64,000 nucleotides of DNA from Ferrovibrio sp965278975 (GCF_965278975.1 NZ_OZ257126.1:930001-994000), one strand, 5' to 3'; positions 1 through 8,570 are shown, counted from the first letter of the stretch. Program-made: numbers and translations. The notes: generated from the sequence alone by a model not told the origin.

Positions 1-340
1 ATTCGGCGAGCTTGACGACAAGGCCGCCGACACGCCGATCAAGCTGCTCGGCCCCGGCCAGCGGCTGCGGCTGGGTACCGGCATCGCCACCGCGCTTGAA
101 GCCAATATCCTGCTGTTCGACGAAGTGCTGGAACATGCCGGGCCAGAATTCCTCGACCGCCTGATGGGCTATATCCGCCAGGGGCCGCCGAGCCAGGGCG
201 CCGTGCTGATGGTGGAACGCGCCGCCGGCCTGCTGCTGCGCTTCTGCGACCGCGCCATCGTGCTGGAGAATGGCCAGGTGACCGACCAGGGCGAACTGGC
301 CAGCGTGGTGCAGCGCCATGCCGGGCGCTACGTCATCTAA
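1..340 (+). CDS. ABC transporter ATP-binding protein, Wzt/TagH-like, C-terminal part (5' end outside window)
   Basis: The last 112 residues of an ABC ATPase, open at the window edge. The Walker B segment ILLFDE is clear (visible residues 36-41), and the end (FCDRAIVLENGQV, then a short tail) resembles ATPases that export O-antigen or other polysaccharides. Two catalytic elements look degenerate. Where these ATPases normally have a signature such as YSSGM it reads LGPGQ, and the H-loop, normally VSHS, reads MVERA, so the switch histidine is missing. It may be a non-hydrolysing half of a heteromeric ATPase or a regulatory paralogue. The neighbouring dTDP-sugar epimerase gene fits a cell-surface polysaccharide locus extending to the left. 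The family call is fairly sure; the substrate is not known. Confidence 0.7.
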   Translation, partial: FGELDDKAADTPIKLLGPGQRLRLGTGIATALEANILLFDEVLEHAGPEFLDRLMGYIRQGPPSQGAVLMVERAAGLLLRFCDRAIVLENGQVTDQGELASVVQRHAGRYVI

Positions 341-369
341 AGCAGCGGCAGCCAGAGCAGGCCCAGGCT

Positions 370-933
370 CTAGAGCAAGTCTGGCTGCTCGGCGAGCATC
401 AGTTCCTCGATATCGCGCACCGCCAGCACCGCCTGGCCCGCCGGCACCGGCCATTTGATGCCAAGCGCCGGATCGCGCCAGTTGATGCCGCGCTCAGCTT
501 CCCGGTCATAGAACACATCGACGCGGCAGAGCAGTTCGGTCTGCGGTTCGAGCGTCAGGAAGCCATCGGCGAAACCCGCCGGAAGATAAAGCTGCTCACC
601 GCCCATGCCGGAGATTTCCTGCGCCACATGCTGGCCGAAGCTGGGGCTGTCGCGGCGGATATCCAGCGCCACGACATAGGCCCGGCCGCGCAGCACGCGC
701 ACCAGCTTGGCCTGTGCCGCCGGACGCGCCTGGTAATGCAGGCCGCGCAGGGTGAAACGCTTCTCGGAATAGATCTGGGTGTCCTGGACAAACACCACAT
801 CCACACCGGCAGCGGCGAAGCGGCTGGTCTGGAAGACCTCGCCGACATAGCCGCGCTCATCCATGAAAAAGGCCGGGCGGAGCAGCTTGACCTCAGGCAG
901 GGCAAGCGAGGCGACATCAAGCAGGACGGTCAT
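370..933 (-). CDS. rfbC: dTDP-4-dehydrorhamnose 3,5-epimerase-like protein (RmlC/RfbC family)
   Basis: 187 residues, the usual length of RmlC cupin epimerases, which convert dTDP-4-keto-6-deoxyglucose to the L-lyxo form on the way to dTDP-rhamnose. The family markers are RGLHYQ with the catalytic-base histidine (H66), the ERGINWRDP segment, and VRD near residue 174 for the partner aspartate. Two normally conserved positions differ: the PxGFAHGF motif reads PAGFADGF (D123 for His), and the Tyr expected in the LYKVT-like strand is Cys136. It could therefore be a 3-epimerase or a variant acting on another dTDP-sugar. It faces the upstream ABC ATPase gene convergently. The ATG at 933 lacks an obvious Shine-Dalgarno sequence. 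The rest of the rhamnose pathway is not in the window. Confidence 0.8.
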   Translation of the reverse strand: MTVLLDVASLALPEVKLLRPAFFMDERGYVGEVFQTSRFAAAGVDVVFVQDTQIYSEKRFTLRGLHYQARPAAQAKLVRVLRGRAYVVALDIRRDSPSFGQHVAQEISGMGGEQLYLPAGFADGFLTLEPQTELLCRVDVFYDREAERGINWRDPALGIKWPVPAGQAVLAVRDIEELMLAEQPDLL

Positions 934-1026
934 ATTCTATGCCCGATTGTTATGGTTAACGCCGGCGCATTCTGCTGCCGTCACCCGCTGTGGTCAATCC
1001 TTCGCGCCGGTGTATGCCCGCAGAAC

Positions 1027-1851
1027 CTAAACGACCGTGGCGTGCCGCTCGACACAGGTGCGCAGCACCTCGTCGGCCGGCTTCTTCCACCAGTTGTTGG
1101 CCGACATGATCTCGACCTCGCAATAGCCGGCATAGCCTTGCGCCTCGACCTGCGCCCGGATGCCCGGAATATCGATCACGCCATCGCCCATCATGCCGCG
1201 ATCCAGCAGCAGATCGGTGGTCGGCACCAGCCAGTCGCAGACATGGAAAGCCAGGATGCGCTTGCCGGCACGCTTGATCTGCTGGCTCAACTGCGGGTCC
1301 CACCAGACATGGTAGACATCGACGGCAACGCCGACGCCGTCACCCAGTTCATCGCAGAGATCGAGCGCATGGCCGAGCGTGTTGATGCAGGCACGGTCGG
1401 CGGCGAACATCGGATGCAGCGGCTCGATCGCCAGCGGCACCTTGGCGGCCAAAGCATATTCGCGTATCGCGGCGATGCCATCGCGCACCTGGGCCTGCGC
1501 ACCGGCCATATCCTTCGAGCCTGCCGGCATGCCGCCCACCACCAGCACCAGGCATTGCGCATTGAGTGCCGCCGCCTCGTCGATGGCGCGCTTGTTCTCG
1601 GCGATATTGGCCTGGCGCCCGGCAGCATCCGCCGCCGGGAACATGCCGCCACGGCACAGGCCGGTCACCGTCAGGCCGGTATCACGGATATGCTTGGCCG
1701 CCTGCTGCACGCCATAGTCAGCCAGCTTGTCGCGCCAGGGCGAAATGCCGGTGATGCCATGGCGGGCACAGCCCTCGATACACTCCTTCAGCGACCATTG
1801 GTCGCGGACGGTAATGGTATTCAGCGACAGGGGGCCCGGCTTGCTGCTCAT
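1027..1851 (-). CDS. sugar phosphate isomerase/epimerase family protein (xylose isomerase-like TIM barrel)
   Basis: 274-residue AP-endonuclease-2/xylose-isomerase-like TIM barrel. Candidate metal ligands lie on successive strands: E143 in AIEPLHP, D178 and H181 in VDVYHVWW, H203 in AFHVCDW and E245/E247 in YCEVEIMS. Enzymes of this type isomerise or epimerise keto-sugars or sugar acids using a divalent metal. The start at 1851 overlaps the stop of the DUF993 gene by four bases (ATGA), which indicates translational coupling and rules out the longer upstream frame. It is the last gene of a five-gene minus-strand operon beginning at 6424. The fold is certain; the substrate cannot be told from sequence. 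Confidence 0.85.
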   Translation of the reverse strand: MSSKPGPLSLNTITVRDQWSLKECIEGCARHGITGISPWRDKLADYGVQQAAKHIRDTGLTVTGLCRGGMFPAADAAGRQANIAENKRAIDEAAALNAQCLVLVVGGMPAGSKDMAGAQAQVRDGIAAIREYALAAKVPLAIEPLHPMFAADRACINTLGHALDLCDELGDGVGVAVDVYHVWWDPQLSQQIKRAGKRILAFHVCDWLVPTTDLLLDRGMMGDGVIDIPGIRAQVEAQGYAGYCEVEIMSANNWWKKPADEVLRTCVERHATVV

Positions 1852-3011
1852 GCGGCAATGCCTTGCGCCGCCAAAACGGCCTTCATGCGCGCGGCGGCGC
1901 GCTCGGGATCGCTGAGCAGCCCGGCGGCATCGGCAAGGCGGAACAATTCCGCCAGATGCAGCGCCGAGCGCGTGCTCTGCTGTCCGCCGACCATGACGAA
2001 ATGATCCTGATGGCCGTTGAGATAGGCCATGAAGACCACGCCGGTCTTGTAGAAGCGGGTCGGCGCCTTGAAGATATGACGCGACAGCGGCACGGTCGGC
2101 GCGAAGATTTCGTGGAAAGTCTTCTCGTCGCCGCGCGTCAGCGCGCCCAAAGCCGCTGAGGCGGCCGGCGCGATGGCATCGAAAATGCCGAGCAGCGCAT
2201 CGGAATAGCCCTGGGCATCGCCGGCAATCAGTTCGGCATAATTGAAGTCGTCGCCGGTATACATGCGCACGCCTTGCGGCAGCTTGCGCCGCATGGTGAT
2301 TTCCTTGTCCTTGTCGAGCAGGGAAATCTTGATGCCATCGACCTTGGCGGCATTGGCCTTGATCACATCGAGGCAGGTATCCATGGCCCGCATGTGATCG
2401 GCATTGCCCCAATAACCGGCGAGCGCCGGATCGAACATCTCGCCCAGCCAATGCAGCACCACCGGCTGCTTCACGCCGCCGAGAATCCGGCCATAGACCC
2501 TAGCATAATCATCCGGCGACCGGGCGGCAGCGGCCAGCGCGCGGCTGGCCATCAGGATGATGCGGCCACCGAGCTTCTCGATGGCTTCGATCTGCTCTTC
2601 ATAGGCACGGATCACCGTATCGATGGTGACATCCGGACCCGGCGCCAGATGATCGGTGCCGGCACCGGAAGCGACCACGGCGCCCGGCACATCTTTCGCT
2701 GCATCGAGCGAGCGGCGCACCAGTTCCAGCGCATCCTTCCAGTCCAGCCCCATGCCGCGCTGCGCCGTGTCCATCGCTTCGGCAACACCGAAGCCGAGCG
2801 ACCACAGATGCTTGCGGAAGGCGATGGTGCGCTCCCAGTCCACGGCGGGCGTGAGCCAGGGATCGTGATCGGCCAGCGGATCGGCCACCACATGGGCGGC
2901 GGCGAAGGCGATGCGGCTGAACGGCGGCTTCGCAGTTGGAAACGCTTTCGGCGTTTTCAGCGTATAAGGCGCCAGCGTGCCGGCACTGATCGGCAGGGTA
3001 AGCGTCGGCAT
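1848..3011 (-). CDS. DUF993 family protein (dihydrodipicolinate synthase-like)
   Basis: 387 residues matching the DUF993 family, distant relatives of the DHDPS/N-acetylneuraminate lyase TIM barrels and often annotated as 'dihydrodipicolinate synthase family'. Recognisable stretches are ILMASRALAAAARSPDDY, VLHWLGEMFDPALAGYWG, and DGIKISLLDK, where the lysine could be the Schiff-base residue. Members are often found beside Gfo/Idh oxidoreductases and sugar isomerases, as here, so a role as aldolase or lyase in carbohydrate breakdown is plausible. It overlaps the isomerase gene by four bases and lies one base from the stop of the oxidoreductase gene at 3013. The reaction is not established. Confidence 0.85.
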   Translation of the reverse strand: MPTLTLPISAGTLAPYTLKTPKAFPTAKPPFSRIAFAAAHVVADPLADHDPWLTPAVDWERTIAFRKHLWSLGFGVAEAMDTAQRGMGLDWKDALELVRRSLDAAKDVPGAVVASGAGTDHLAPGPDVTIDTVIRAYEEQIEAIEKLGGRIILMASRALAAAARSPDDYARVYGRILGGVKQPVVLHWLGEMFDPALAGYWGNADHMRAMDTCLDVIKANAAKVDGIKISLLDKDKEITMRRKLPQGVRMYTGDDFNYAELIAGDAQGYSDALLGIFDAIAPAASAALGALTRGDEKTFHEIFAPTVPLSRHIFKAPTRFYKTGVVFMAYLNGHQDHFVMVGGQQSTRSALHLAELFRLADAAGLLSDPERAAARMKAVLAAQGIAA

Positions 3012-3012
3012 C

Positions 3013-4167
3013 TCAGACCTTCAATTCCGGCAGATCGACCCAGCGGCGCTCCTTCCAGCTTTTCAGGCCGGCTTCGGCGAGCTGCACGCCCTTGGCGCCT
3101 TCCAGCAGGGTCCACTTGAACGGCGCATCTTCCATCAGGTGGCGGATGAACATTTCCCACTGGGCGCGGAAGCCGTTCACATTCGCCTGGTTGTCCGGCA
3201 CTTCCTGCCAGCCGCCGAAGAAATCGATGGTCTGCGGCACATCGGGATTCCATACCGGCTTCGGCGTGTTGACGCGCGACTGGGTGCGGCACTTGGTGAG
3301 GCCTGCCACCGCCGAACCGAGCGTGCCATCGACATGGAAGGTGACCAGATCATCGCGGCGCACGCGCGTCACCCAGGAGGAATTGATCTGCGCGATCACG
3401 CCACCCTTGAGCTGGAAGGTGGCATAGGCGGCATCGTCAGCATCGGCCTTGTAGGCCTTGCCGTTCTCATCCCAGCGCTTCTTGATATGGGTGGCGCCAA
3501 GGCAGGACACGCTCTCGACTTCGCCGAACAGGTTGTCCAGCACATAGCGCCAGTGGCACAGCATATCCAGGATGATGCCGCCGCCATCCTTGTAGCGGTA
3601 ATTCCAGCTCGGGCGCTGCGCCGGCTGCCAGTCACCCTCGAACACCCAATAGCCGAACTCGCCACGCACCGAGAGGATATCGCCGAAGAAGCCGCTGTCG
3701 ATCAGCATCTTGATCTTCTGCAGGCCGGGCAGGAACAGCTTGTCCTGCACCACGCCATGCTTCACGCCGGCCTTCTTCGCCGCTTTCACCAGATCCAGCG
3801 CCACCGCCAGTGTCTCGGCGGTCGGCTTCTCGCAATACACATCCTTGCCCGCCGCCATGGCTTTCTTGAGCAGGCCGGCACGAGCCTGGGTGGTGGCGGC
3901 ATCGAAGAACAGCGTGTCGTCCTTGTTCTTCAGTGCGGCATCGAGATCATCGGTGAAGCGTTCGATGCCATAGGTCTTGGCCAGACGGCCGACCTTGTCC
4001 TTGTTGCGGCCGACCAGGATCGGATCGGGCATCACGCGGCGGCCATCCTTCAGCACCACGCCGCCATCCTGGCGGATCGCGACAATCGACCGGATCAAAT
4101 GCTGGTTCATGCCCATGCGGCCGGTGACGCCGTTCATGATGATGCCGAGGCGGACTTCCTTGCTCAT
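3013..4167 (-). CDS. Gfo/Idh/MocA family oxidoreductase
   Basis: 384-residue NAD(P)-dependent sugar oxidoreductase. It has an N-terminal Rossmann fold, a little unusual in its glycine loop (GIIMNGVTGRMG). The family hallmark CEKP is at residues 112-115, and the catalytic-region pattern LDMLCHW has Asp201 and His205. Family members oxidise a sugar or inositol hydroxyl to a ketone. A three-residue insert-like stretch near 30-45 (IRQDGGVVLKDGRR) separates the first strand-helix unit from the LVGRN strand. The start overlaps the upstream enolase-superfamily gene by four bases. It probably acts with DUF993 and the two isomerases on one sugar or sugar acid, which is inferred from the operon. Confidence 0.9.
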   Translation of the reverse strand: MSKEVRLGIIMNGVTGRMGMNQHLIRSIVAIRQDGGVVLKDGRRVMPDPILVGRNKDKVGRLAKTYGIERFTDDLDAALKNKDDTLFFDAATTQARAGLLKKAMAAGKDVYCEKPTAETLAVALDLVKAAKKAGVKHGVVQDKLFLPGLQKIKMLIDSGFFGDILSVRGEFGYWVFEGDWQPAQRPSWNYRYKDGGGIILDMLCHWRYVLDNLFGEVESVSCLGATHIKKRWDENGKAYKADADDAAYATFQLKGGVIAQINSSWVTRVRRDDLVTFHVDGTLGSAVAGLTKCRTQSRVNTPKPVWNPDVPQTIDFFGGWQEVPDNQANVNGFRAQWEMFIRHLMEDAPFKWTLLEGAKGVQLAEAGLKSWKERRWVDLPELKV

Positions 4168-5606
4168 GCGTTGTTCCCTTCAAGGACTGGTGAGGCGGTA
4201 AAATTCATGGCGGCCAGGCTGGCCCAGTCGGGCGCTGCGTTGCTGGCGAAATTCGGCGCATCCAGCAGACTGCCGAGCGCGATATCGCCCTGGGCGATGC
4301 GCAGGCGCGGCTTGCCGGAGGAAGCGTCGTATAGATCGGGATGGGCGGTGGCGAAAGCGGCCTGCTCGGATGCGGGTGCTGTGCCGAAGCCATCGACATA
4401 GTGATGCCCGTTGCGCTCGACATGGTAGAGGCCGAGGGCGGCGACCAGTGCCAGATCCTGCTGCAAGGCAAGGCCGGCCTGGCAGGTCAGGTCCTCGCCG
4501 GTGATGAAGCAGCCCTCGCCCCAATGCAGAGCGCGAGCCGCGTTGAGAATCGCGCGGTAGACGCCCTTGCAGGTCTTGGACGAGATGCCGCCATAGCCCA
4601 AGGCACGGGCGCGCGGAAACACATCGTAATCGGCATCCGATTCATCGACGATCAGCGGGATTTCGCCTGCCAGCGAAGCCACCGGCTTGTCCAGCGCGGC
4701 GGCGCGCTTGATCGGCTGCTCGATATACTGGATCGAGGCGCAGAGCCGGCGCAGATCGGGTTCCGCCCGCATGGCACGCCAGAGCGCGGCGATGCCATCG
4801 GCGTCGTCATACTGCTCATTGCCATCCAGGCTGGCGCGGTAGGGTTCGGGCGCCGCATCCAGCACGGCGGCGATGGCCTTGAGGCGGGCGAGATCGGCGG
4901 CAATATCGCCGCCGACTTTCAGCTTGAACCAGCGCAGGCCATAGCGGGCAATAGCGCCTTGCAGCGTTTCCGGCAGGCCGTCATTCAGCCGCTCGGCCGC
5001 CGGCAGGCCGGATTCAGTGAGCGGATCGAGCATGCCGACAGTGTGGCGCGCGGCAATGCGCCGGGCCGGCGACACTTCAGCAAGATAGGCCGCGATATCG
5101 AAGCCGGCGAGATCAGGCGTCAGCGTGGCGGCCTCGATGCCGAACAGGTTGCCGCGCAGGGCCTGGGCGAAAGGCTGTTGCGTCAGGCGGCAGAGTGCAT
5201 CGATCACCGCGCGGTCGAGCAAAGCCGGGCCGTAGCTCGCCACCAGCGGATTGAGGCCATGGCGGCTGCCAAGATCGACCAGGGCGCGATGATGCGCGGC
5301 GGAATGGCCGAAGGCGCTGCGCTGCGCATTATCGGCATAAGCCTCGGCGGCATGGCGCAAGGACAGGCGAAGCTGGGCGAAATTCTGCTCGTTGCTCAAG
5401 GCCGGATTCTTGTCGAACCATTTCGGCACCATCAGTTCGGCGGCCTGCCCTTCGGCGGACCTGCCATCCGGCATCTCGATGCGCAGCCGCAGGAAAGCCT
5501 GCGGTGCGGCACGCAACGTGACAACACCGAAGCGGAACGGCAGGCGCAAGGTAACTGGCCGCTCATAGAGCTGGATATCGCGCAGGTGGAAGCTCGGCGC
5601 ACTCAT
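4164..5606 (-). CDS. mandelate racemase/muconate lactonizing enzyme family protein (enolase superfamily)
   Basis: 480 residues, about 80-100 longer than typical acid-sugar dehydratases because of extra N-terminal and middle segments. The enolase-superfamily barrel is clear: a KxK motif (K228-L-K230), metal ligands D261, E296 (YIEQP) and D321/E322 (IVDES), and a lysine (K344 or K347) in ISSKTCKG at the end of the sixth strand. Two lysine bases on opposite faces are typical of the MLE/dipeptide-epimerase side, so dehydration of a sugar acid, racemisation or lactonisation are all possible. The start overlaps the stop of the upstream isomerase gene by four bases. Substrate unknown. Confidence 0.85.
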   Translation of the reverse strand: MSAPSFHLRDIQLYERPVTLRLPFRFGVVTLRAAPQAFLRLRIEMPDGRSAEGQAAELMVPKWFDKNPALSNEQNFAQLRLSLRHAAEAYADNAQRSAFGHSAAHHRALVDLGSRHGLNPLVASYGPALLDRAVIDALCRLTQQPFAQALRGNLFGIEAATLTPDLAGFDIAAYLAEVSPARRIAARHTVGMLDPLTESGLPAAERLNDGLPETLQGAIARYGLRWFKLKVGGDIAADLARLKAIAAVLDAAPEPYRASLDGNEQYDDADGIAALWRAMRAEPDLRRLCASIQYIEQPIKRAAALDKPVASLAGEIPLIVDESDADYDVFPRARALGYGGISSKTCKGVYRAILNAARALHWGEGCFITGEDLTCQAGLALQQDLALVAALGLYHVERNGHHYVDGFGTAPASEQAAFATAHPDLYDASSGKPRLRIAQGDIALGSLLDAPNFASNAAPDWASLAAMNFTASPVLEGNNA

Positions 5607-6424
5607 TGCGGCATCATCCGGCGCAGATAATCGATGGCGAATTTGGCCGAACCCGGGCCATCAGGCTGGTAGATGAACGGCTCGACGGCGATATCGCCCT
5701 CATAGCCACCGGCTTTCAGGGCCTTGAGGATCGGCGCGAAATCCATCTCGCCCTGGCCCGGCGCCTTGCGGTTCGGATCATTCACCTGCACATGGGCGAT
5801 CATGCCGGTGGGCAGCCATTTCTGCAGCAGGCTCGGCACGCTCACCGCTTCGGTGAGGCCCGCCGCACTGCAATCCACCATGGTGCGGAAATTCGGATTG
5901 CCGATCTCGCGCACGATCTCCACGGCTTCCGCCACGGTGTTGACGAAGTTGGTTTCATGCCGCGACAGCGGCTCCAGGCAATAGACCACGCCATTGCGCT
6001 TGGCCGCATCGGCGGCGGCGGCGAAGGCTTCCATCGCCCAGGCGCGCGCGGTGGCCGGCTTGTCCTCGGGCAGCTTGCGCTGCGCCGGCGAGCCATGCAC
6101 CAGATAGCGGCCGCCAAGCTCGGCGCAGAGGCCGCAAAGCTGCTGCATCGCCGATTGCGTGCGCCGCCGCACGGTTTCGCTCGGATCGGTAAGCGACAGG
6201 CCCTTGGGCGCCACCAGCAGCCAATGCAGCCCGGTCACCACCAGACCGGAAGCCTCGACGATGCGGCGCACATTGCGGCGCTCGGTGCCGGAAAGCGCCA
6301 GCGGATCATCGCCCAGCGTGAATGGCGCGATTTCCAGCCCGGCATAGCCAAGCTCGGCAGCCATGCGGCATTGCTCCGCCAGGGGCAGCGGCGCCAGCAC
6401 TTCGTTGCACAGGCTCAATCGCAT
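5603..6424 (-). CDS. sugar phosphate isomerase/epimerase family protein, first gene of the catabolic operon
   Basis: A TIM-barrel isomerase of about 273 residues with the usual metal-site strands: YCLEPLSRHETNFVNT, TMVDCSAAG, AHVQVND and IAVEPF. It differs clearly from the isomerase at 1027-1851, so the operon has two. The start was chosen at the ATG at 6424 because TTGAGG ends six bases upstream; an ATG at 6427 is an alternative, and a TTG at 6436 lies inside the operator. A strong promoter (TTGACG, 18-base spacer, TATAAG) and a palindromic operator lie immediately upstream. It probably feeds the same pathway as the four genes downstream. Confidence 0.85.
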   Translation of the reverse strand: MRLSLCNEVLAPLPLAEQCRMAAELGYAGLEIAPFTLGDDPLALSGTERRNVRRIVEASGLVVTGLHWLLVAPKGLSLTDPSETVRRRTQSAMQQLCGLCAELGGRYLVHGSPAQRKLPEDKPATARAWAMEAFAAAADAAKRNGVVYCLEPLSRHETNFVNTVAEAVEIVREIGNPNFRTMVDCSAAGLTEAVSVPSLLQKWLPTGMIAHVQVNDPNRKAPGQGEMDFAPILKALKAGGYEGDIAVEPFIYQPDGPGSAKFAIDYLRRMMPQ

Positions 6425-6434
6425 CATCAGCCTC

Positions 6435-6454
6435 AAGTAACTATCTGGTTACTT
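6435..6454. promoter_or_regulatory. palindromic operator before the catabolic operon (AAGTAAC-N6-GTTACTT)
   Basis: Perfect 7-base inverted repeat, arms AAGTAAC and GTTACTT with a 6-base spacer. It overlaps the -10 element of the minus-strand promoter and ends 11 bases before the gene start at 6424. A near-copy (GTAAC-N6-GTTAC) lies at 9785-9803 before tctC. The linked TetR gene at 9843-10496 is the obvious candidate binder, which is inference. Confidence 0.75.
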
Positions 6455-6481
6455 ATAGCCGCAAGCCGCCTTGGGCGTCAA
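6452..6481 (-). promoter_or_regulatory. sigma70-type promoter of the catabolic operon
   Basis: Reading on the minus strand: TTGACG (6476-6481), an 18-base spacer, then TATAAG (6452-6457). The operator covers the -10 element and presumed start point, the arrangement expected for repression by a TetR protein. Confidence 0.65.
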
Positions 6482-6493
6482 CCCGGCAAACAT

Positions 6494-8017
6494 TCAGGCG
6501 CTGCGGCCGAAGGGTTTAAGCAGCAGGCCGAAGCCCTTGCCCATGGCGCGGCGCGCCGGCGGAATATTCATCAGCACGGTGAGCAGCACCAGCAGGAACA
6601 TCACCAGCGAGATCGGACGGCTGAAGAAGGGCGTCAGGTCGCCATCCGACAGGTTGAGGCCGCGGCGCAGGCTCTTGTCGAGCAAGTCGCCCAGCACAAT
6701 GCCGAGCACCAGCGGCGCCATCGGATAATTCAGGCCGCGCAGGATGAGGCCGAGGACGCCGAAGCACAGCATCACCAGGATATCGAACGGACGCGAGGCG
6801 ATGGCATAGGAGCCGACGGCGCAGAGCACGAAGATCACCGGCATGATCAGCGGGCGCGGCACCAGCAGCACCTTGACCAGCAGCTTGGTCAGCACCAGGC
6901 CATAGATCAGGATGCCGATGGAGGCGAACAGCATCATCGCCACCACGTCGTAAACGAATTGCGGATTCTCCACCATGATCAGCGGCCCGGGGCGCACGCC
7001 ATGGATCAGCATGGCGGCGAGCAGCACGGCGGCCGGCGCCGAACCGGGCACCGCGAGCGTGAGCACCGGAATCACCGCGCCCGGCACGCAGGCATTGTCG
7101 CCGGTTTCAGCAGCCATCAGGCCTTCCACCGAGCCCTTGCCGAACTTTTCCTTTTCCTTGCTGGCGCGGCGCGCGGCGGCATAGGACGACCAGGCGGCAA
7201 CGTCTTCGCCGACGCCCGGCACAATGCCGATGAAGGTGCCGATCAGGCCGGACCGGATCACGGTGCGCCAGTATTGCAGCACATCGCGGATGCGCGGGAT
7301 CACCGTATCATAAGCATTGATGATGAATTTCTGCGGCTTGTCCTTCATCACGCTGAGCACTTCAGCGAAGCCGAACACGCCAACCAGGGCCGGGATCAGC
7401 GAGATGCCGCCGGAAAGATCGTGCACGCCGAAGGTGAAGCGGTCATAGGCATACATGCCTTCCTGGCCGATGGCGGCAATGAACAGGCCGATGAAGCCGG
7501 CGATCCAGCCTTTCAGCGGATCGGTGCCGGTGAGGTTGCCCGAGATCACCACGCCGAACACCGCCAGCCAGAAGAATTCATAGGCGCCGAATTTCAGCGC
7601 CATCTCGCCCAGGATCGGCGTGAACAGGGCCAGGAAGAACATGCCGATCCAGGTGCCGAGGATCGAACCCGAGGTGGCGATGCCCATGGCACGGCCGGCC
7701 AGGCCCTGCTTGGCCAGTGCATAGCCATCGAGGCAGGAAGCGGCGGAGGCCGGCGTGCCGGGAATGTTGAGCAGGATGGCGCTGCGGCTACCGCCATAGA
7801 TGGCGCCAACGTAAGTGCAGATCAGGATCAGCAAAGCCTCATCGGGCGGCAGCTTGAGCGTCAGCGTGGTCATCAATGCCACGCCCATGGTGGCGGTGAG
7901 GCCGGGCAGTGCACCGATGATCAGGCCGACCAACGAAGCGCCAAGCGCGTAGAGAATCGTCTGCGGGCTGGTGAAATGGCCGATAGCGGTGGCGAAGCCG
8001 ATGAGACCGTCGAACAT
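6494..8017 (-). CDS. tctA: tripartite tricarboxylate transporter permease, large subunit TctA
   Basis: 507-residue polytopic membrane protein, the large permease of a tripartite tricarboxylate transporter, with about 11-12 hydrophobic segments. The family signature is clear around residues 60-120 (GLTATMGVALMTTLTLKLP, then GAIYGGSRSAILLNIPGTPA). The start at 8017 (MFDGLIGF) follows GAGGAAG; the longer frame begins inside tctB with a cysteine-rich, implausible leader. The gene is 10 bases from tctB and is the last gene of tctCBA. With the small subunit and the periplasmic receptor it takes up a carboxylate, probably the substrate of the downstream catabolic operon, which has the same type of operator. 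Confidence 0.92.
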   Translation of the reverse strand: MFDGLIGFATAIGHFTSPQTILYALGASLVGLIIGALPGLTATMGVALMTTLTLKLPPDEALLILICTYVGAIYGGSRSAILLNIPGTPASAASCLDGYALAKQGLAGRAMGIATSGSILGTWIGMFFLALFTPILGEMALKFGAYEFFWLAVFGVVISGNLTGTDPLKGWIAGFIGLFIAAIGQEGMYAYDRFTFGVHDLSGGISLIPALVGVFGFAEVLSVMKDKPQKFIINAYDTVIPRIRDVLQYWRTVIRSGLIGTFIGIVPGVGEDVAAWSSYAAARRASKEKEKFGKGSVEGLMAAETGDNACVPGAVIPVLTLAVPGSAPAAVLLAAMLIHGVRPGPLIMVENPQFVYDVVAMMLFASIGILIYGLVLTKLLVKVLLVPRPLIMPVIFVLCAVGSYAIASRPFDILVMLCFGVLGLILRGLNYPMAPLVLGIVLGDLLDKSLRRGLNLSDGDLTPFFSRPISLVMFLLVLLTVLMNIPPARRAMGKGFGLLLKPFGRSA

Positions 8018-8027
8018 GCTCACTTCC

Positions 8028-8570
8028 TCACGGCAGACGCACGAGGAACAATTCCTCGAACACATACTGGATCAGGGCACCGGAGATCAGCCCGTGCACG
8101 ATGGCGACCATGATGCCGCGCGGCAGCTGGCCCTTGGCCTGGCGCTCCGCGTACTGGAACGCCACCACGAAAACCGCGACATAGACGGCGGTGACGAGCC
8201 AGAAAGGCAAAGCACTGGCAACGATCACCAGGGCATAGACCAGGGACCAGAGCAGCGAGAAGATCAGGCGCCAATGTTCGGCCAGCACCAGTGGCTGACG
8301 CTGCTGCACCGGCTTCAAGCCACCCGCCTTGGCGGCGCGCAGCACCAGCAGGCCACCCATCAAGGCGATGCAGAGGCCGAGCAGGCCAGGCACCAGGCCG
8401 GGTGCGGTGTAAATACTGGCCTGGAAACGCTCTAGGCGATCCATGTTCCAGGAGATCACCGCGATGGCGAGGCCAAACGCGATCCAGAGCAGACCGGACC
8501 AGAAATCGGCGCGCGGCGTGAGCTGCTCGGCGGCAGTCTCTTCCTGCGGTGTCGGCGCGGCATCAGCCAT
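8028..8570 (-). CDS. tctB: tripartite tricarboxylate transporter small subunit TctB
   Basis: 180-residue TctB-family protein with four predicted membrane helices: FWSGLLWIAFGLAIAVISW, a GLVPGLLGLCIALMGGLLVL helix, a middle pair around IFSLLWSLVYALVIVASALP, and a last helix before the C-terminus. The start at 8570 (MADAAP) has AGGAGGG just upstream; the longer frame runs into the terminator-like hairpin. It joins TctA to form the membrane part of the uptake system and lies between tctC and tctA. Confidence 0.88.
   Translation of the reverse strand: MADAAPTPQEETAAEQLTPRADFWSGLLWIAFGLAIAVISWNMDRLERFQASIYTAPGLVPGLLGLCIALMGGLLVLRAAKAGGLKPVQQRQPLVLAEHWRLIFSLLWSLVYALVIVASALPFWLVTAVYVAVFVVAFQYAERQAKGQLPRGIMVAIVHGLISGALIQYVFEELFLVRLP

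Noticed and set aside
1027..2451. 474-codon minus-strand frame reading from inside the DUF993 gene into the isomerase
   Set aside because: Its first 200 codons are out of frame with the DUF993 protein and arginine-rich. The ATG at 1851 with a four-base overlap explains the isomerase start.
5606..8113. 835-codon plus-strand reading frame, His/Gln/Arg-rich
   Set aside because: It lies opposite the isomerase and tctA genes, which have clear family motifs; the frame is a GC-driven shadow.
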